Source: Polyangia bacterium
GTDB taxonomy: Bacteria > Myxococcota_A > Polyangia > Nannocystales > Nannocystaceae
Direction: 5' to 3'
DNA: 64,000 nt
NCBI GenBank assembly: GCA_030430565.1
Contig: JAUIKS010000005.1
Span: 400,544 to 464,543, forward strand
The notes beneath the pieces were generated by a model that was given only the letters and a program-made list of their open reading frames with translations, searched no databases and was not told the origin of the DNA. This document shows, in pieces, positions 15,916-24,480 of this stretch (positions are counted from its first letter, which is position 1; each line of letters begins with the position of its first letter). A program made the position numbers and the translations under genes.

Positions 15916-18077
15916 GCGGCTCACGGCGTCGCGTTCGCCTCCCAGTGCTCTCCGACGTTGGTCCTGCGGACGGCGCGAGTCAGCCCGACGAAGATCCCCT
16001 CGCGTTGATCCGCGGCGGTCGGTTCGCGCGCGGCTTCGCGGTGGTGCTCGGCGTGCTCGGCCTCGTGTGGATCCTGAGCGCGCGGGCCGGCGCGAGCGGA
16101 TCACCCGCAGCGGACGAGGTCGCGCTGGTGCACTCGCAGCTGCAGGCCTTCGTGACCCCGCCGATGCCGGAGGTCGAGGAGCTGCCGGCGCAGCCGGGGT
16201 CGGTCCCGCCGATGCCGGAGGTCGAGGAGCTGCCGGCGCAGCCCGGCGATGTCCCGCCGATGCCGGAGGTCGAGGAGCTGCCGCGCGCCCCGGCGAGCGG
16301 CGTTGAGGGCGACGGCGAGTACGACGTCGATCGCTTCGGGCGCAAGCGGACCAAGACCGGGGCGCTGGTGCTCGAGGACGAGCGCCCCGACGAGCCGCGC
16401 GGGCTGACCGACGAGCAGCTGAGCGCGATCAAGGGCGGCGGGTTCTTCGAGCCGGCCGCCTTCGACGACGTGAAGGTCGTCAAGCGTAAGGCCTACGTCC
16501 ACTTGATGCCGGGCCTGCCCAACGAGGTGTTCTTCGCCTCGTCGATCCTGATCCTGCTGCTCTCCTTCGTGGTCTTCGAACGTCACGGCAAGGGCTTCGA
16601 CCCGCGCTCGCGGGCCCGCGGCTACTGGAAATTCGAGCTGACGCGCGCCGGCTGGGCGCGGCGGATGATCAAGAGCCGGTGGTTTCAGCCGGCGGTCCAG
16701 CTGCCCGTGGTGCTCGGCTTCCTCGCGGTCATCGTGGTCGGGCTGATCGGCTCGCAGGAGCCGGGCAGGAACATCGCGCCGGTGCTGACCTGGAACATCT
16801 GGTGGATCGGGCTGATCTTCTTGGTGCTGCTGCTCGGCAACGTGTGGTGCTTTATGTGCCCGTGGACCGCGATCCCGGACTGGATCATGCGCGGCAGCCT
16901 GACGCGCGTGACGGCGATCCGCACGCTCGGGCGCAAGTACCCGCGCTTCAAGCTGTGGATGTGGCCGGCGATCGTGTTGTTCGCCTTCGTGACCTGGCTC
17001 GAGCTCGTCTTCGACGCGGCGAACCGGCCGTGGCTGACCTCGCTGCTGGGCGTCGGCATGATCGCGCTCTCGTGGCTGCTGCTCGTGCTTTATGAGCGAA
17101 AGGCCATGTGCCGCTACGTCTGCTTCGTCGGGCGGGTGTCGGGGCAGTACTCGCTCATGGGCATGCTCGAGCTTCGTCGACGCGACAACGAGACGTGTCG
17201 GTCGTGCAAGACGAAGGACTGCTTCCACGGGAGCGAGCGCGGCTACCCGTGCCCGACGCATGAGTTCATGGGGGCCATGAACGAGAACCAGTACTGCACG
17301 CTGTGCACGGAGTGCGTGAAGAGCTGCCCCCACGACAACATCGGCTTCAACCTGCGCAGCAGCGGCGCCGATGTCCTCTACCCGCACCGGGCCAAGCGCG
17401 ACGAGGCCTACATGGCGATCCTGATCTTCATCGTCAGCGCGTTCCACGGCGCGGCCATGATCCCGCGCTGGATGGAGTGGGAGGACGCGCTGCGCGGCGC
17501 CTTGATCGACGGACAGGTCGCGGTCCTCGGCGTCGACGCGCTCGGTCTCTCCGGCAGCTACGGCGGGATGGTGACGTTCACGCTGATGATGCTGCTCTGC
17601 GTCGCCGTGCCCGGCGCGCTGTACTGGCTGCTGTGCGCGCTGATGCAGCGCGTGAGCGGGCGCCGCGACATCACGATCAAGCGCGTGTTCATCCGCTTCG
17701 CCTACACGCTGCTGCCGATCGCGCTCTTCTATCACCTGGCCCACAACGCGACGCACGTGTTTTGGGAGTGGTCGAAGCTGTGGCGCTTGATCAGCGATCC
17801 GCTGGGCTGGGGGCACGACTTCTTCGGGACCGCGCGCGCGCCGTTGTCGGCGCTGTGGAGCCCCGAGAGCATCTGGTACCTGCAGGTCGCGCTGGTGATC
17901 ATCGGGCACATTTACGGGATCTTCGTCGCGCAGCGCGAGGCGTTCCGCGTCTACGGCGGCGATCGCCGCGCGAGCCTGCGCGCGCACCTGGTGATGATGA
18001 TCGGGATGGTGGCGATGAGCTTCTTGAGCTTGTGGCTCCTGGCGCAGCCGATGTTCATGCGCACGGCGGAGCTGTGA
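15912..18077 (+). CDS. NosR/CcoG-like polyferredoxin membrane protein (4Fe-4S)
   Basis: The 721-residue integral membrane protein starts at GTG 15912, overlapping the previous stop by 4 bp, with GGAGG 7 nt before it. After one helix (FAVVLGVLGLVWILSARAG) comes a Pro/Glu repeat region, then several helices. The cysteines sit in a CFMCP loop (family CxxxCP-type), CRYVCFVGR, CRSCKTKDCF...PCP, and a ferredoxin motif CTLCTECVKSCP. This matches the 4Fe-4S domain of NosR, NapH and CcoG proteins, which move electrons across or along the membrane. The three genes 13761-18077 look like one redox module; the acceptor is unknown. Confidence 0.82.
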   Translation: MSGSRRRVRLPVLSDVGPADGASQPDEDPLALIRGGRFARGFAVVLGVLGLVWILSARAGASGSPAADEVALVHSQLQAFVTPPMPEVEELPAQPGSVPPMPEVEELPAQPGDVPPMPEVEELPRAPASGVEGDGEYDVDRFGRKRTKTGALVLEDERPDEPRGLTDEQLSAIKGGGFFEPAAFDDVKVVKRKAYVHLMPGLPNEVFFASSILILLLSFVVFERHGKGFDPRSRARGYWKFELTRAGWARRMIKSRWFQPAVQLPVVLGFLAVIVVGLIGSQEPGRNIAPVLTWNIWWIGLIFLVLLLGNVWCFMCPWTAIPDWIMRGSLTRVTAIRTLGRKYPRFKLWMWPAIVLFAFVTWLELVFDAANRPWLTSLLGVGMIALSWLLLVLYERKAMCRYVCFVGRVSGQYSLMGMLELRRRDNETCRSCKTKDCFHGSERGYPCPTHEFMGAMNENQYCTLCTECVKSCPHDNIGFNLRSSGADVLYPHRAKRDEAYMAILIFIVSAFHGAAMIPRWMEWEDALRGALIDGQVAVLGVDALGLSGSYGGMVTFTLMMLLCVAVPGALYWLLCALMQRVSGRRDITIKRVFIRFAYTLLPIALFYHLAHNATHVFWEWSKLWRLISDPLGWGHDFFGTARAPLSALWSPESIWYLQVALVIIGHIYGIFVAQREAFRVYGGDRRASLRAHLVMMIGMVAMSFLSLWLLAQPMFMRTAEL
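16158..16289 (+). repeat. 48-bp tandem coding repeat (PPMPEVEELPAQPG) x3
   Basis: Three consecutive units of 16 codons encode PPMPEVEELPAQPGSV, PPMPEVEELPAQPGDV and PPMPEVEELPRAPA in the periplasmic N-terminal arm of the polyferredoxin. The DNA copies are almost identical, indicating recent expansion. Confidence 0.9.
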
Positions 18078-18180
18078 TCGGGCGCCTGTCGCTTGTCGCC
18101 TGTCCTAAGAAGAACCTTTACACGCGCGCGACCCGGGCGCGCTGGCGCGGCCCGGGTCGTCGCGTGAAGAGAGCGAGCGT

Positions 18181-19383
18181 CTAGGTGACGTTCTCGAGCA
18201 CGATCGCGATGCCCTGACCGCCGCCGATGCAGGCCGAGCCGATCGCGTAGCGACCCTCGCGGCGACGCAGCTCGTGGACGAGGTGCGCGGTGATCCGCGC
18301 TCCGGTGGCGCCGAGCGGGTGACCGAGCGCGATCGCGCCGCCGTTGACGTTGGTCTTCTCGCGGTCGATGCCCAGCTCCTTCTCGCAGGCGAGGTACTGC
18401 GGGGCGAAGGCCTCGTTGATCTCGATCAGGTCCATGTCGTTCAAGGTCAGGCCCGAGCGGCTGAGCGCGCCGCGGATCGCCGGGACTGGGCCGATGCCCA
18501 TGATGTTGGGGTCGACGCCGGCGATGCCCCATTGAACGATGCGCGCGAGCGGGGTGAGCCCGTGCTGCTTGACCGCCGCTTCGCTGGCGAGCAGCAGCGC
18601 GGCCGCGCCGTCGCAGATGCCCGAGGCGTTGCCGGCGGTGACGACGCCGTCTTTCTTGAAGACCGGGCGGAGCTTGGCCATGGCCGCGAGCGAGGCGTCG
18701 GGCCGCGGGTGCTCGTCGGCGTCCATGATCTTCGTGCCCTTGCGGCTTTTGAGCTCGACGGGCGTCAGCTCGGCCGCGAAGCGACCGGCCTCGTGGGCGG
18801 CGGCCCAGGTCTGCTGGCTGCGGAGGCCGTACGCGTCGCAGGCCTCGCGCGAGATGTTGTGCTGCTCGGCGAGGCGCTCGGCGGTGATCGCCATGGGCGA
18901 GCCGGTGTAGGAGTCCGTGAGCGCGGACCAGAGCGTGTCCTCGAGCTTGGGCTCGGCGCCGAAGCGGGTGCCCCAGCGAAGCCCGCGCGCCGCGTGCGGC
19001 GCTTGGCTCATGCTCTCGGTCCCGCCGGTGAGGACGAGTTCGGCGTCGCCGAGCAGGATGTCCTGGGCGCCGTTGACGACGGCTTGAAAGCCGGAGCCGC
19101 ACAGGCGGTTGACGGTGAGCGCGGGGGCGGGGATCGGCACGCCGCTGCGCAGGCCGACGTGACGCGCGAGGTAGATGGCGTCGGCCGAGGTCTGGAGGAC
19201 GTTTCCAAAACACACGGCGTCGACGATCTCGGGGCTCGCGCCGGCGGCCTCGAGGGTGGCCTTCGCGGCGATGACCGCGAGGTCCGTGGCCGAGTGACCC
19301 TTAAGCGCGCCACCAAACGTCCCGAAGGGGGTGCGCTTGGCGGAGACGATGTAGACGGGGCGTGACAATGGCTGGTTGCTCAT
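18181..19383 (-). CDS. Acetyl-CoA C-acyltransferase (thiolase)
   Basis: Thiolase condenses or cleaves acyl-CoA with CoA; this is the last step of beta-oxidation or the first of acetoacetyl-CoA synthesis. The 400-residue protein has the nucleophilic Cys95 in VNRLCGSGFQ, the histidine in NVNGGAIALGHPLGATG (about residue 357) and the second active Cys in SACIGGGQG (about 387). Length is typical. A GGAGGAG Shine-Dalgarno precedes the ATG. Neighbouring minus-strand acyl-CoA dehydrogenase (22547-24376) supports a fatty-acid degradation role, though the genes are not contiguous. Confidence 0.95.
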   Translation of the reverse strand: MSNQPLSRPVYIVSAKRTPFGTFGGALKGHSATDLAVIAAKATLEAAGASPEIVDAVCFGNVLQTSADAIYLARHVGLRSGVPIPAPALTVNRLCGSGFQAVVNGAQDILLGDAELVLTGGTESMSQAPHAARGLRWGTRFGAEPKLEDTLWSALTDSYTGSPMAITAERLAEQHNISREACDAYGLRSQQTWAAAHEAGRFAAELTPVELKSRKGTKIMDADEHPRPDASLAAMAKLRPVFKKDGVVTAGNASGICDGAAALLLASEAAVKQHGLTPLARIVQWGIAGVDPNIMGIGPVPAIRGALSRSGLTLNDMDLIEINEAFAPQYLACEKELGIDREKTNVNGGAIALGHPLGATGARITAHLVHELRRREGRYAIGSACIGGGQGIAIVLENVT

Positions 19384-19449
19384 GATCTCCTCCGATCGGG
19401 GTTTGAGGCCCCGGGACGTTGTTCTTTTGCAGGTATTCTTCTCGAGAGC

Positions 19450-20295
19450 GTGCAGTATGATGGTCCCCGATCTGGCGCACGCGCGCGCGTGCGTGAACGG
19501 AGCAACCTCACGGTGAATTCGCTGCTCGCCGCCGTTGTCGTCGTCGCGGGTGGGCTCTCCACGAGTCCGGCGGCGGCGTCGCCGTCGCGCGAGTCGCCCG
19601 GCGCGAAGTCACCTGACTCTCAGGACATGGCAGAGGTGGAGGCGGCCGAGGCGGTGAGTCCGCTGCGCGCCCATCTGACGCGCCCGGTGGCGCGCTCGGC
19701 CCACCATCTCGACCACGGCGTGATCGGCTTTGAGCTCGGGCTGGGTTATCCCCACGTCTATCGCCTCGGGCTCGCGGTCGGCCTGTTCGACCGGCTGACG
19801 ATCGGGGCGACCGCGCACTGGCTCCCAGGACAGACCGCGCCCGGGTGGTCGCCGACGGTGGCGTTGGCGTTTTATCGCGGGCCGCGGCTCGAGCTGGGGG
19901 CGACCTACTACCAGCTGCTGTTCCCGCCCGAGACGACCGAGGGGGACGAGGACGGGGAGGGGTCGTCGGACCCGTTCGCGTTCGAACGACGCGCGCACTA
20001 CTTGATGGGGACGATCAGCTTCGCGCAGGCGTGGTTCACCGCGGGCGTCGACCTCGGCTGGGCGCGGGGGCGCGAGGCCGACCCGTTCCCGCAGGACACG
20101 CTGCTGCAGGACCCGGAGGCGCCGCCCTACTTTACGCGCGACCGCTTCGCGGGCGGGTTGCACCTGCGCGTCGGGACACGTCGGGTGGGGCTCGTGATGC
20201 GGGGGCTGTTTCCCTACCCGATGGTCGAGCTGGCGCTCGGGGTGCGCTTCGGGGCGTTCGAGATGCGCTCGCGCGGCGAGTGGTGGCGGTGGTGA
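19450..20295 (+). CDS. Outer-membrane-type exported protein, unknown function
   Basis: The 281-residue frame has a long Arg-rich N-terminus and hydrophobic signal (LLAAVVVVAGGLSTSPAAA), then alternating beta-strand segments with aromatic ends (IGFELGLGYPHVYRLGLAVGLFD, RLELGATYYQLLF, VGLVMRGLFPYPMVELALGVRFG) that suggest a small beta-barrel. The start may instead be the GTG at 19513, which has GGAG 11 nt before it; the GTG at 19450 has TATTCT 10 nt before it. It is divergent from the thiolase. No family is recognised. Confidence 0.6.
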   Translation: MQYDGPRSGARARVRERSNLTVNSLLAAVVVVAGGLSTSPAAASPSRESPGAKSPDSQDMAEVEAAEAVSPLRAHLTRPVARSAHHLDHGVIGFELGLGYPHVYRLGLAVGLFDRLTIGATAHWLPGQTAPGWSPTVALAFYRGPRLELGATYYQLLFPPETTEGDEDGEGSSDPFAFERRAHYLMGTISFAQAWFTAGVDLGWARGREADPFPQDTLLQDPEAPPYFTRDRFAGGLHLRVGTRRVGLVMRGLFPYPMVELALGVRFGAFEMRSRGEWWRW

Positions 20296-20666
20296 TCCTC
20301 GTCTTCTCGTCTTCTCTTGAGCAGCGAACTTTCTCTTTGCTCGTTCGCGTGATGACGCACGACAGTGGGTTCCGCGTGGCTCTTGGAGGGAGAGGCGGGG
20401 GGCGCTACTTGCGGGCGTCACGTGGTCGACGCCCTCCGGGCGCCCCACATGCGCTTAATTAAGTCCTCATTCGACCCCCCGCCCCTCCCTCTCCGCCCCG
20501 CTCCGCGCTTGCGCTCACGGTGCTCGGGGCTGCAGTGACGCGAGCTCGATGCGGGAGTCACAGGAGCGACCCACGTTGTGGGCCGCTCCAATGCTCTTGG
20601 GGCGTTGAGGTCTCGGGTTGCGGGCGGAGCGTGCGGGGCGTGCGGGGCGGGTGAATTTGAAGAAAG
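20296..20666. other. 371-bp gap between convergent genes
   Basis: No gene is seen. The gap contains a long imperfect inverted repeat (separate entry) and GC-rich, purine/pyrimidine-biased tracts. Confidence 0.6.
20385..20493. repeat. Long-spaced inverted repeat
   Basis: A G-rich 17-mer (20386-20402, GAGGGAGAGGCGGGGGG) pairs with a C-rich 17-mer at 20475-20491, with one mismatch and a 72-bp loop. It lies between two converging genes and may help end transcription from both sides, but it has no T-tract. Confidence 0.5.
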
Positions 20667-21404
20667 CTAGCTCTTGGCCTCGAGGGTCTCGGTGACCTGC
20701 TTGAAGGCGGCTTCCCAGAGGTCGATGGTCTTTTGGGGTCCGACGGCCTTGAGGAAGTAGGGGTCGCCGGCGCCCTCGATGATGACCGCGAACATGCGCG
20801 CGTCGGGGGTGTTGTAGCGCGCGCTCGAGCCCGGGGTGACGGCGGCGACGTAGGTGCCCTTGGTGTCGAGCGAGGTGATCTTGAAGGGGGCGCGCTCGCG
20901 GGTCGTGATGGACTGATCGGCCTCGGGTACCGGGCCGCCGTCGGGGCCCTGGAGCTGGCCTTTCCAGCGGTCGAGGTTGGCCTGCACGCTGCCGCCGCCG
21001 GGGAAGCGGAAGACCACGAGCTCTACGTCGCCGCCGGGGCCCGGGAGCGTGAACTCGGCCAGGCGCATCTTTGAGGTCGGCTCGCCGCGGGTCCACTCGC
21101 TGGGGACCTTGAGGGTGAGCTCGCCGATGACTTCGTCCCGGGTCTCGCCGCTGGGCGTGAGCTCGCGGGCGTTGGGATAGAGATCCTTGAGGTCCGGCGC
21201 GCTCGAGGGCTTGGCGGGCATGCCGGCGTGGGGGTTGGCGGCGTGGGGGTTTTGGCCATGGACTCCGGCCTTGGTCGGCGTGGCCTCGGCGGGCGCCGCG
21301 GCCTTGGCCTTGGCGGGGGGCTTCTCGGCGCCGCCGTCACAGGCGAGCGCGAGCAGGAGCGCGAAGCAGGAGGCGCCGGTGATGAGCGTTCGGGTCGTGT
21401 TCAT
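20667..21404 (-). CDS. Lipoprotein, unknown function
   Basis: The 245-residue protein has a lipobox (LLLALACDGG), an Ala/Pro/Lys linker with NPHA repeats (QNPHAANPHAG) and a folded C-terminal domain (LTLKVPSEWTRGEPTSKMRLAEFTLPG, VELVVFRFPGGGSVQANLDRWKGQL), probably an extracytoplasmic beta-sandwich. A TATCCT hexamer lies 9 nt before the ATG. I do not recognise the family. Confidence 0.7.
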   Translation of the reverse strand: MNTTRTLITGASCFALLLALACDGGAEKPPAKAKAAAPAEATPTKAGVHGQNPHAANPHAGMPAKPSSAPDLKDLYPNARELTPSGETRDEVIGELTLKVPSEWTRGEPTSKMRLAEFTLPGPGGDVELVVFRFPGGGSVQANLDRWKGQLQGPDGGPVPEADQSITTRERAPFKITSLDTKGTYVAAVTPGSSARYNTPDARMFAVIIEGAGDPYFLKAVGPQKTIDLWEAAFKQVTETLEAKS

Positions 21405-21428
21405 CGCGTCGGGAGGATAGCAGACGGT

Positions 21429-22550
21429 TTACGGCGGGCTGGGCGGTGACGGGTGCATCCGGTACTCCGCGAACTGCAGCGCCGGGGCGCCGTTGGGTCC
21501 GGGGCCGCCGAGCTGGGCTGTCGAGGCGTCGAACCAGCGCTGGTCCGTGATCTCGAGCGCGGCGGCGTCGCGTCGCGCCGTGGCGGCGTTGGACCACGCG
21601 CCGGCGATCCAGGTGATCTTCGGCACCAGGCTGAACTGTGGGAGATCGAGCTCCACGCAGCGGATCGTGGTGAAGCGCTCGCAGCGGAGTGGCTCCGGGC
21701 TGCCGAGCACCCATGTCGGTCGCGCGCGGTCGTCTGCGGTCACCGAGCCGTCGGCGCCGATCGTCGCCACGACGCGAAGTTCGACGCGCCCGTCGTGTTT
21801 GCCGAGGCGGAGGTAGACGGTGTCCTCACCGCGTGGGAACCATCCCGAGTCGTCGAGGAGGTGCAGGTGCTCGCCGCTTCGCCAGAACGCGAGGGGGCCC
21901 GCGCGGGTCGTCGTGGTTGAGAGCTCGCCAGAGTCCAGCGTCGAGACCCGAACCACGAGCAGCTCGGTCTCCGTGTCGCCGTCGATGTGCACGGTGGTCA
22001 TGCGCAGCGAGGCGTGTCGGCCGGTGGCGGTCGCGCTTGTGGTCGTGACGCGCTCGAGGTCGATCCGCACGTCGTGGCCGAGCTCGACGGGGGCGCCCAT
22101 GAGCTGGTAGCCGCGCGCGGGATCGCAGCGCGCCAGGGCTCCCCAGAGCTGCGGGTACACGCCGTATCGCTCGGTCGAGCGCGCGGGCTCAGCGTCGCGC
22201 CGGGTGAGCACGAGCCAACGCAGCGAGGGGAGCGCCGAGACCCCGACGCTCGCGGCGCCGATGACCTGCAGCCTGGCTGCGGCGAGCGTGGGGACGGACT
22301 GACGGAGCTCGTCGAGCTCGCTGCCCGAGGGCCTGATGTACGCGTCGTCGTAGAGGACCTCGCCAAACGTCATGGAGGCGAGGACCTCGTCGCAGTGACC
22401 GGGCGCGGGGCTCGGCGAGCTCACGCTCGGCCGCGCCGGGGCGCCGGTCTGGACGGGCGGTTGGATCGAGGGAGCGCAACCTGTCCCGAGGACCAGCGCC
22501 CACGCGACGCCGAGCTGTCGACAGCGCGGCGCTGCGCGCAGGTCGATCAG
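21429..22550 (-). CDS. Lipoprotein with a predicted CTG start, coupled to the acyl-CoA dehydrogenase
   Basis: The frame has no ATG, GTG or TTG before a GTG at 22424, yet translating further back gives an excellent lipoprotein signal: LIDLRAAPRCRQL, a hydrophobic core GVAWALVLG, and a lipobox LGTGC. The only sensible start is CTG at 22550, whose CTGA overlaps the TGA of the acyl-CoA dehydrogenase, with GAGG 7 nt before it. The predicted 373-residue precursor would be acylated at Cys25. The mature part is unrecognised, Thr-rich, and ends in MHPSPPSPP. Annotations starting at 22424 would miss the signal peptide. Confidence 0.7.
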   Translation of the reverse strand: MIDLRAAPRCRQLGVAWALVLGTGCAPSIQPPVQTGAPARPSVSSPSPAPGHCDEVLASMTFGEVLYDDAYIRPSGSELDELRQSVPTLAAARLQVIGAASVGVSALPSLRWLVLTRRDAEPARSTERYGVYPQLWGALARCDPARGYQLMGAPVELGHDVRIDLERVTTTSATATGRHASLRMTTVHIDGDTETELLVVRVSTLDSGELSTTTTRAGPLAFWRSGEHLHLLDDSGWFPRGEDTVYLRLGKHDGRVELRVVATIGADGSVTADDRARPTWVLGSPEPLRCERFTTIRCVELDLPQFSLVPKITWIAGAWSNAATARRDAAALEITDQRWFDASTAQLGGPGPNGAPALQFAEYRMHPSPPSPP

Positions 22551-24376
22551 AACACGGCCTCGTTGAGCTCCATCAGCTCGAGGGTGCTGGACTCGACGAG
22601 CTTGCGCGCGAGCGTGAGGCCCGGGAACACCGCGCGGCAGTAGAAGCGCGCGCTGGCGAGCTTGCCGCGGTAGAAGTCGCGGTCTTTGTCGGACACGCCC
22701 TCGCCCGCGAGCGCGGCGCTGGCGACCTGCGCCTGGCGGACGAGCAGCCAGCCGATGATGATCTCGGCGGTCGCGTAGAGGATCCGGTTGCCCTGCAGGC
22801 CGACGTGGTAGAGCGACTCGCCGGCCTTGCCCATGACGGCGCCGAACAGCCCTTGGATGTCCTTAAGGGCACGTCCGAGCAGGTCGCGCTCGACCTTGAG
22901 CGGGCCGTCCTCGGCGAGCTCGCCGACGGTCGTCTCGATCTCGGCGAGCAGGCCCTGCAGCGTGGCGCCGCCGTCGCGGGCGACCTTGCGCAGGATCAGG
23001 TCGAGCGACTGGATGTGGGTGGTGCCCTCGTACAGCGAGTCGATCTTCTGGTCGCGGATGTACTGCTCGATCGGGTAGTCGCGCATGTAGCCGTTGCCGC
23101 CGAGGCACTGCAGCGAGACGGCGAGCAGCTCGTAGGCCTTGCTCGAGCAGTAACCCTTGACCAGCGGCAGCAGCAGGTCGTTGCGTCGGTGCGCGAGCTT
23201 GGCGGCGTCCGTGTCGCCCGCCTGCTCGCTGAGCGCGATGCGGTCCTGGATCGTCGCGGTGTACATGCACAGCGCGCGCATGCCCTCGGCCATGGCTTTC
23301 TGCAGCATGAGCATGCGGCGGACGTCGGGGTGGTGGATGATCGTCACCCGCGGCGCGCTCTTGTCGGTCGCCTTGAGCAGGTCGGGGCCCTGAACGCGGA
23401 CCTTGGCGTAGTCGAGCGCGTTGAGGTAGGCGGTCGAGAGCGTCGCCATCGACTTGCAGCCCACGGCCATGCGGGCCTGCTCGATGATCCGGAACATCTG
23501 CCGGATACCCTTGTGGACCTCGCCGACGAGCACGCCGCGCGCGACCCCGCGCTCGCCGAAGGTCAGCTCGCAGGTCGCCGAGCCCTTGAGGCCCATCTTG
23601 TCCTCGATGTTGGTGCAGTAGACGCCGTTGCGCTCGCCGAGGCTGGTGTCCTCGTTGACCCAGAACTTGGGCACGAGGAACAGCGAGAGGCCCTTGGTGC
23701 CGGGGCCGGCGCCCTCGGGCCTGGCGAGCACGCCGTGCAGGATGTTCTCGGGGCCGTCGAAGTCGCCGTTGGTGATGAAGCGCTTGACGCCCTCGAGCGC
23801 CCAGGTGCCGTCGCCGAGGTCGCGCGCGCGCGTTCGCCCGGCGCCGACGTCGCTGCCGGCGTCGGGCTCGGTGAGGACCATGGTCGCGCCCCAGCGGCGC
23901 TCGAGCAGCGGCTTGAGGAAGCGGTCGCGCTGCGCGTCGGTGACCACGGGGTCGAGCGCCTTGGCGAGCGTGGTGCCGAGGACGTAGAAGGCGGCGGCCG
24001 GGTTCGCGCCGGCGGCGAATTCGAACGCGGCCCAGTGGACCGAGGGCGGGGAGCCCATACCGCCGAGGTGCTCGGGCGCGTCGAGCATGTGCCACTCACC
24101 CTCGTAGAGCGCCTTGATCGCGCCGCTGAGGCCCGGGGGCAGGGTGACGTTGCCGTCGCCGTCGAGCTTCAGCGGGACGCGGTCGGACTCGACCCAGCAG
24201 CCGCCCAGCTCTTTGCTGCAGAACTGCTCGTAGGTCTCGAGCGTGCTGCGGACGAGCTCCTCGTCGAATTCCGCGAAGGGCCCGCGCCCGAGGGTCGTCT
24301 CCTGGATCTTCAGGACCTCGAAGAGGTTGAAGAACGTGTCGCGGGTGTTGCTCTTGTAGTGGCCGTCCTGATTCAC
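22547..24376 (-). CDS. Acyl-CoA dehydrogenase, FadE5-like long type
   Basis: The 609-residue flavoprotein oxidises acyl-CoA to enoyl-CoA. It shows the N-terminal helical domain, the VLTEPDAGSDVG motif, the middle-domain KMGLKGSATCELTF, and the C-terminal catalytic glutamate in QKIDSLYEGTTHIQSLDLI (about residue 450). A further C-terminal domain of about 130 residues makes it the long type like mycobacterial FadE5. The start is GTG 24376 with GGGAG before it. It is coupled to the lipoprotein downstream through a 4-bp overlap. Confidence 0.93.
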   Translation of the reverse strand: MNQDGHYKSNTRDTFFNLFEVLKIQETTLGRGPFAEFDEELVRSTLETYEQFCSKELGGCWVESDRVPLKLDGDGNVTLPPGLSGAIKALYEGEWHMLDAPEHLGGMGSPPSVHWAAFEFAAGANPAAAFYVLGTTLAKALDPVVTDAQRDRFLKPLLERRWGATMVLTEPDAGSDVGAGRTRARDLGDGTWALEGVKRFITNGDFDGPENILHGVLARPEGAGPGTKGLSLFLVPKFWVNEDTSLGERNGVYCTNIEDKMGLKGSATCELTFGERGVARGVLVGEVHKGIRQMFRIIEQARMAVGCKSMATLSTAYLNALDYAKVRVQGPDLLKATDKSAPRVTIIHHPDVRRMLMLQKAMAEGMRALCMYTATIQDRIALSEQAGDTDAAKLAHRRNDLLLPLVKGYCSSKAYELLAVSLQCLGGNGYMRDYPIEQYIRDQKIDSLYEGTTHIQSLDLILRKVARDGGATLQGLLAEIETTVGELAEDGPLKVERDLLGRALKDIQGLFGAVMGKAGESLYHVGLQGNRILYATAEIIIGWLLVRQAQVASAALAGEGVSDKDRDFYRGKLASARFYCRAVFPGLTLARKLVESSTLELMELNEAVF

Positions 24377-24480
24377 GTGCGCTCCCGTCGCGACCGCGCC
24401 TGTCTTTTCGGTCGGTGTCGAGCTCCCGTCGAGCGGTCTCGAGACCAGCCGGCGCAGGCCGCGTGTTGTATGTTTAGCGA

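Noticed and set aside
18129..18163. Hairpin between the polyferredoxin and thiolase genes as a terminator
   Set aside because: A stem (GACCCGGGC/GCCCGGGTC) exists but neither strand has a T-run; left out as too weak.
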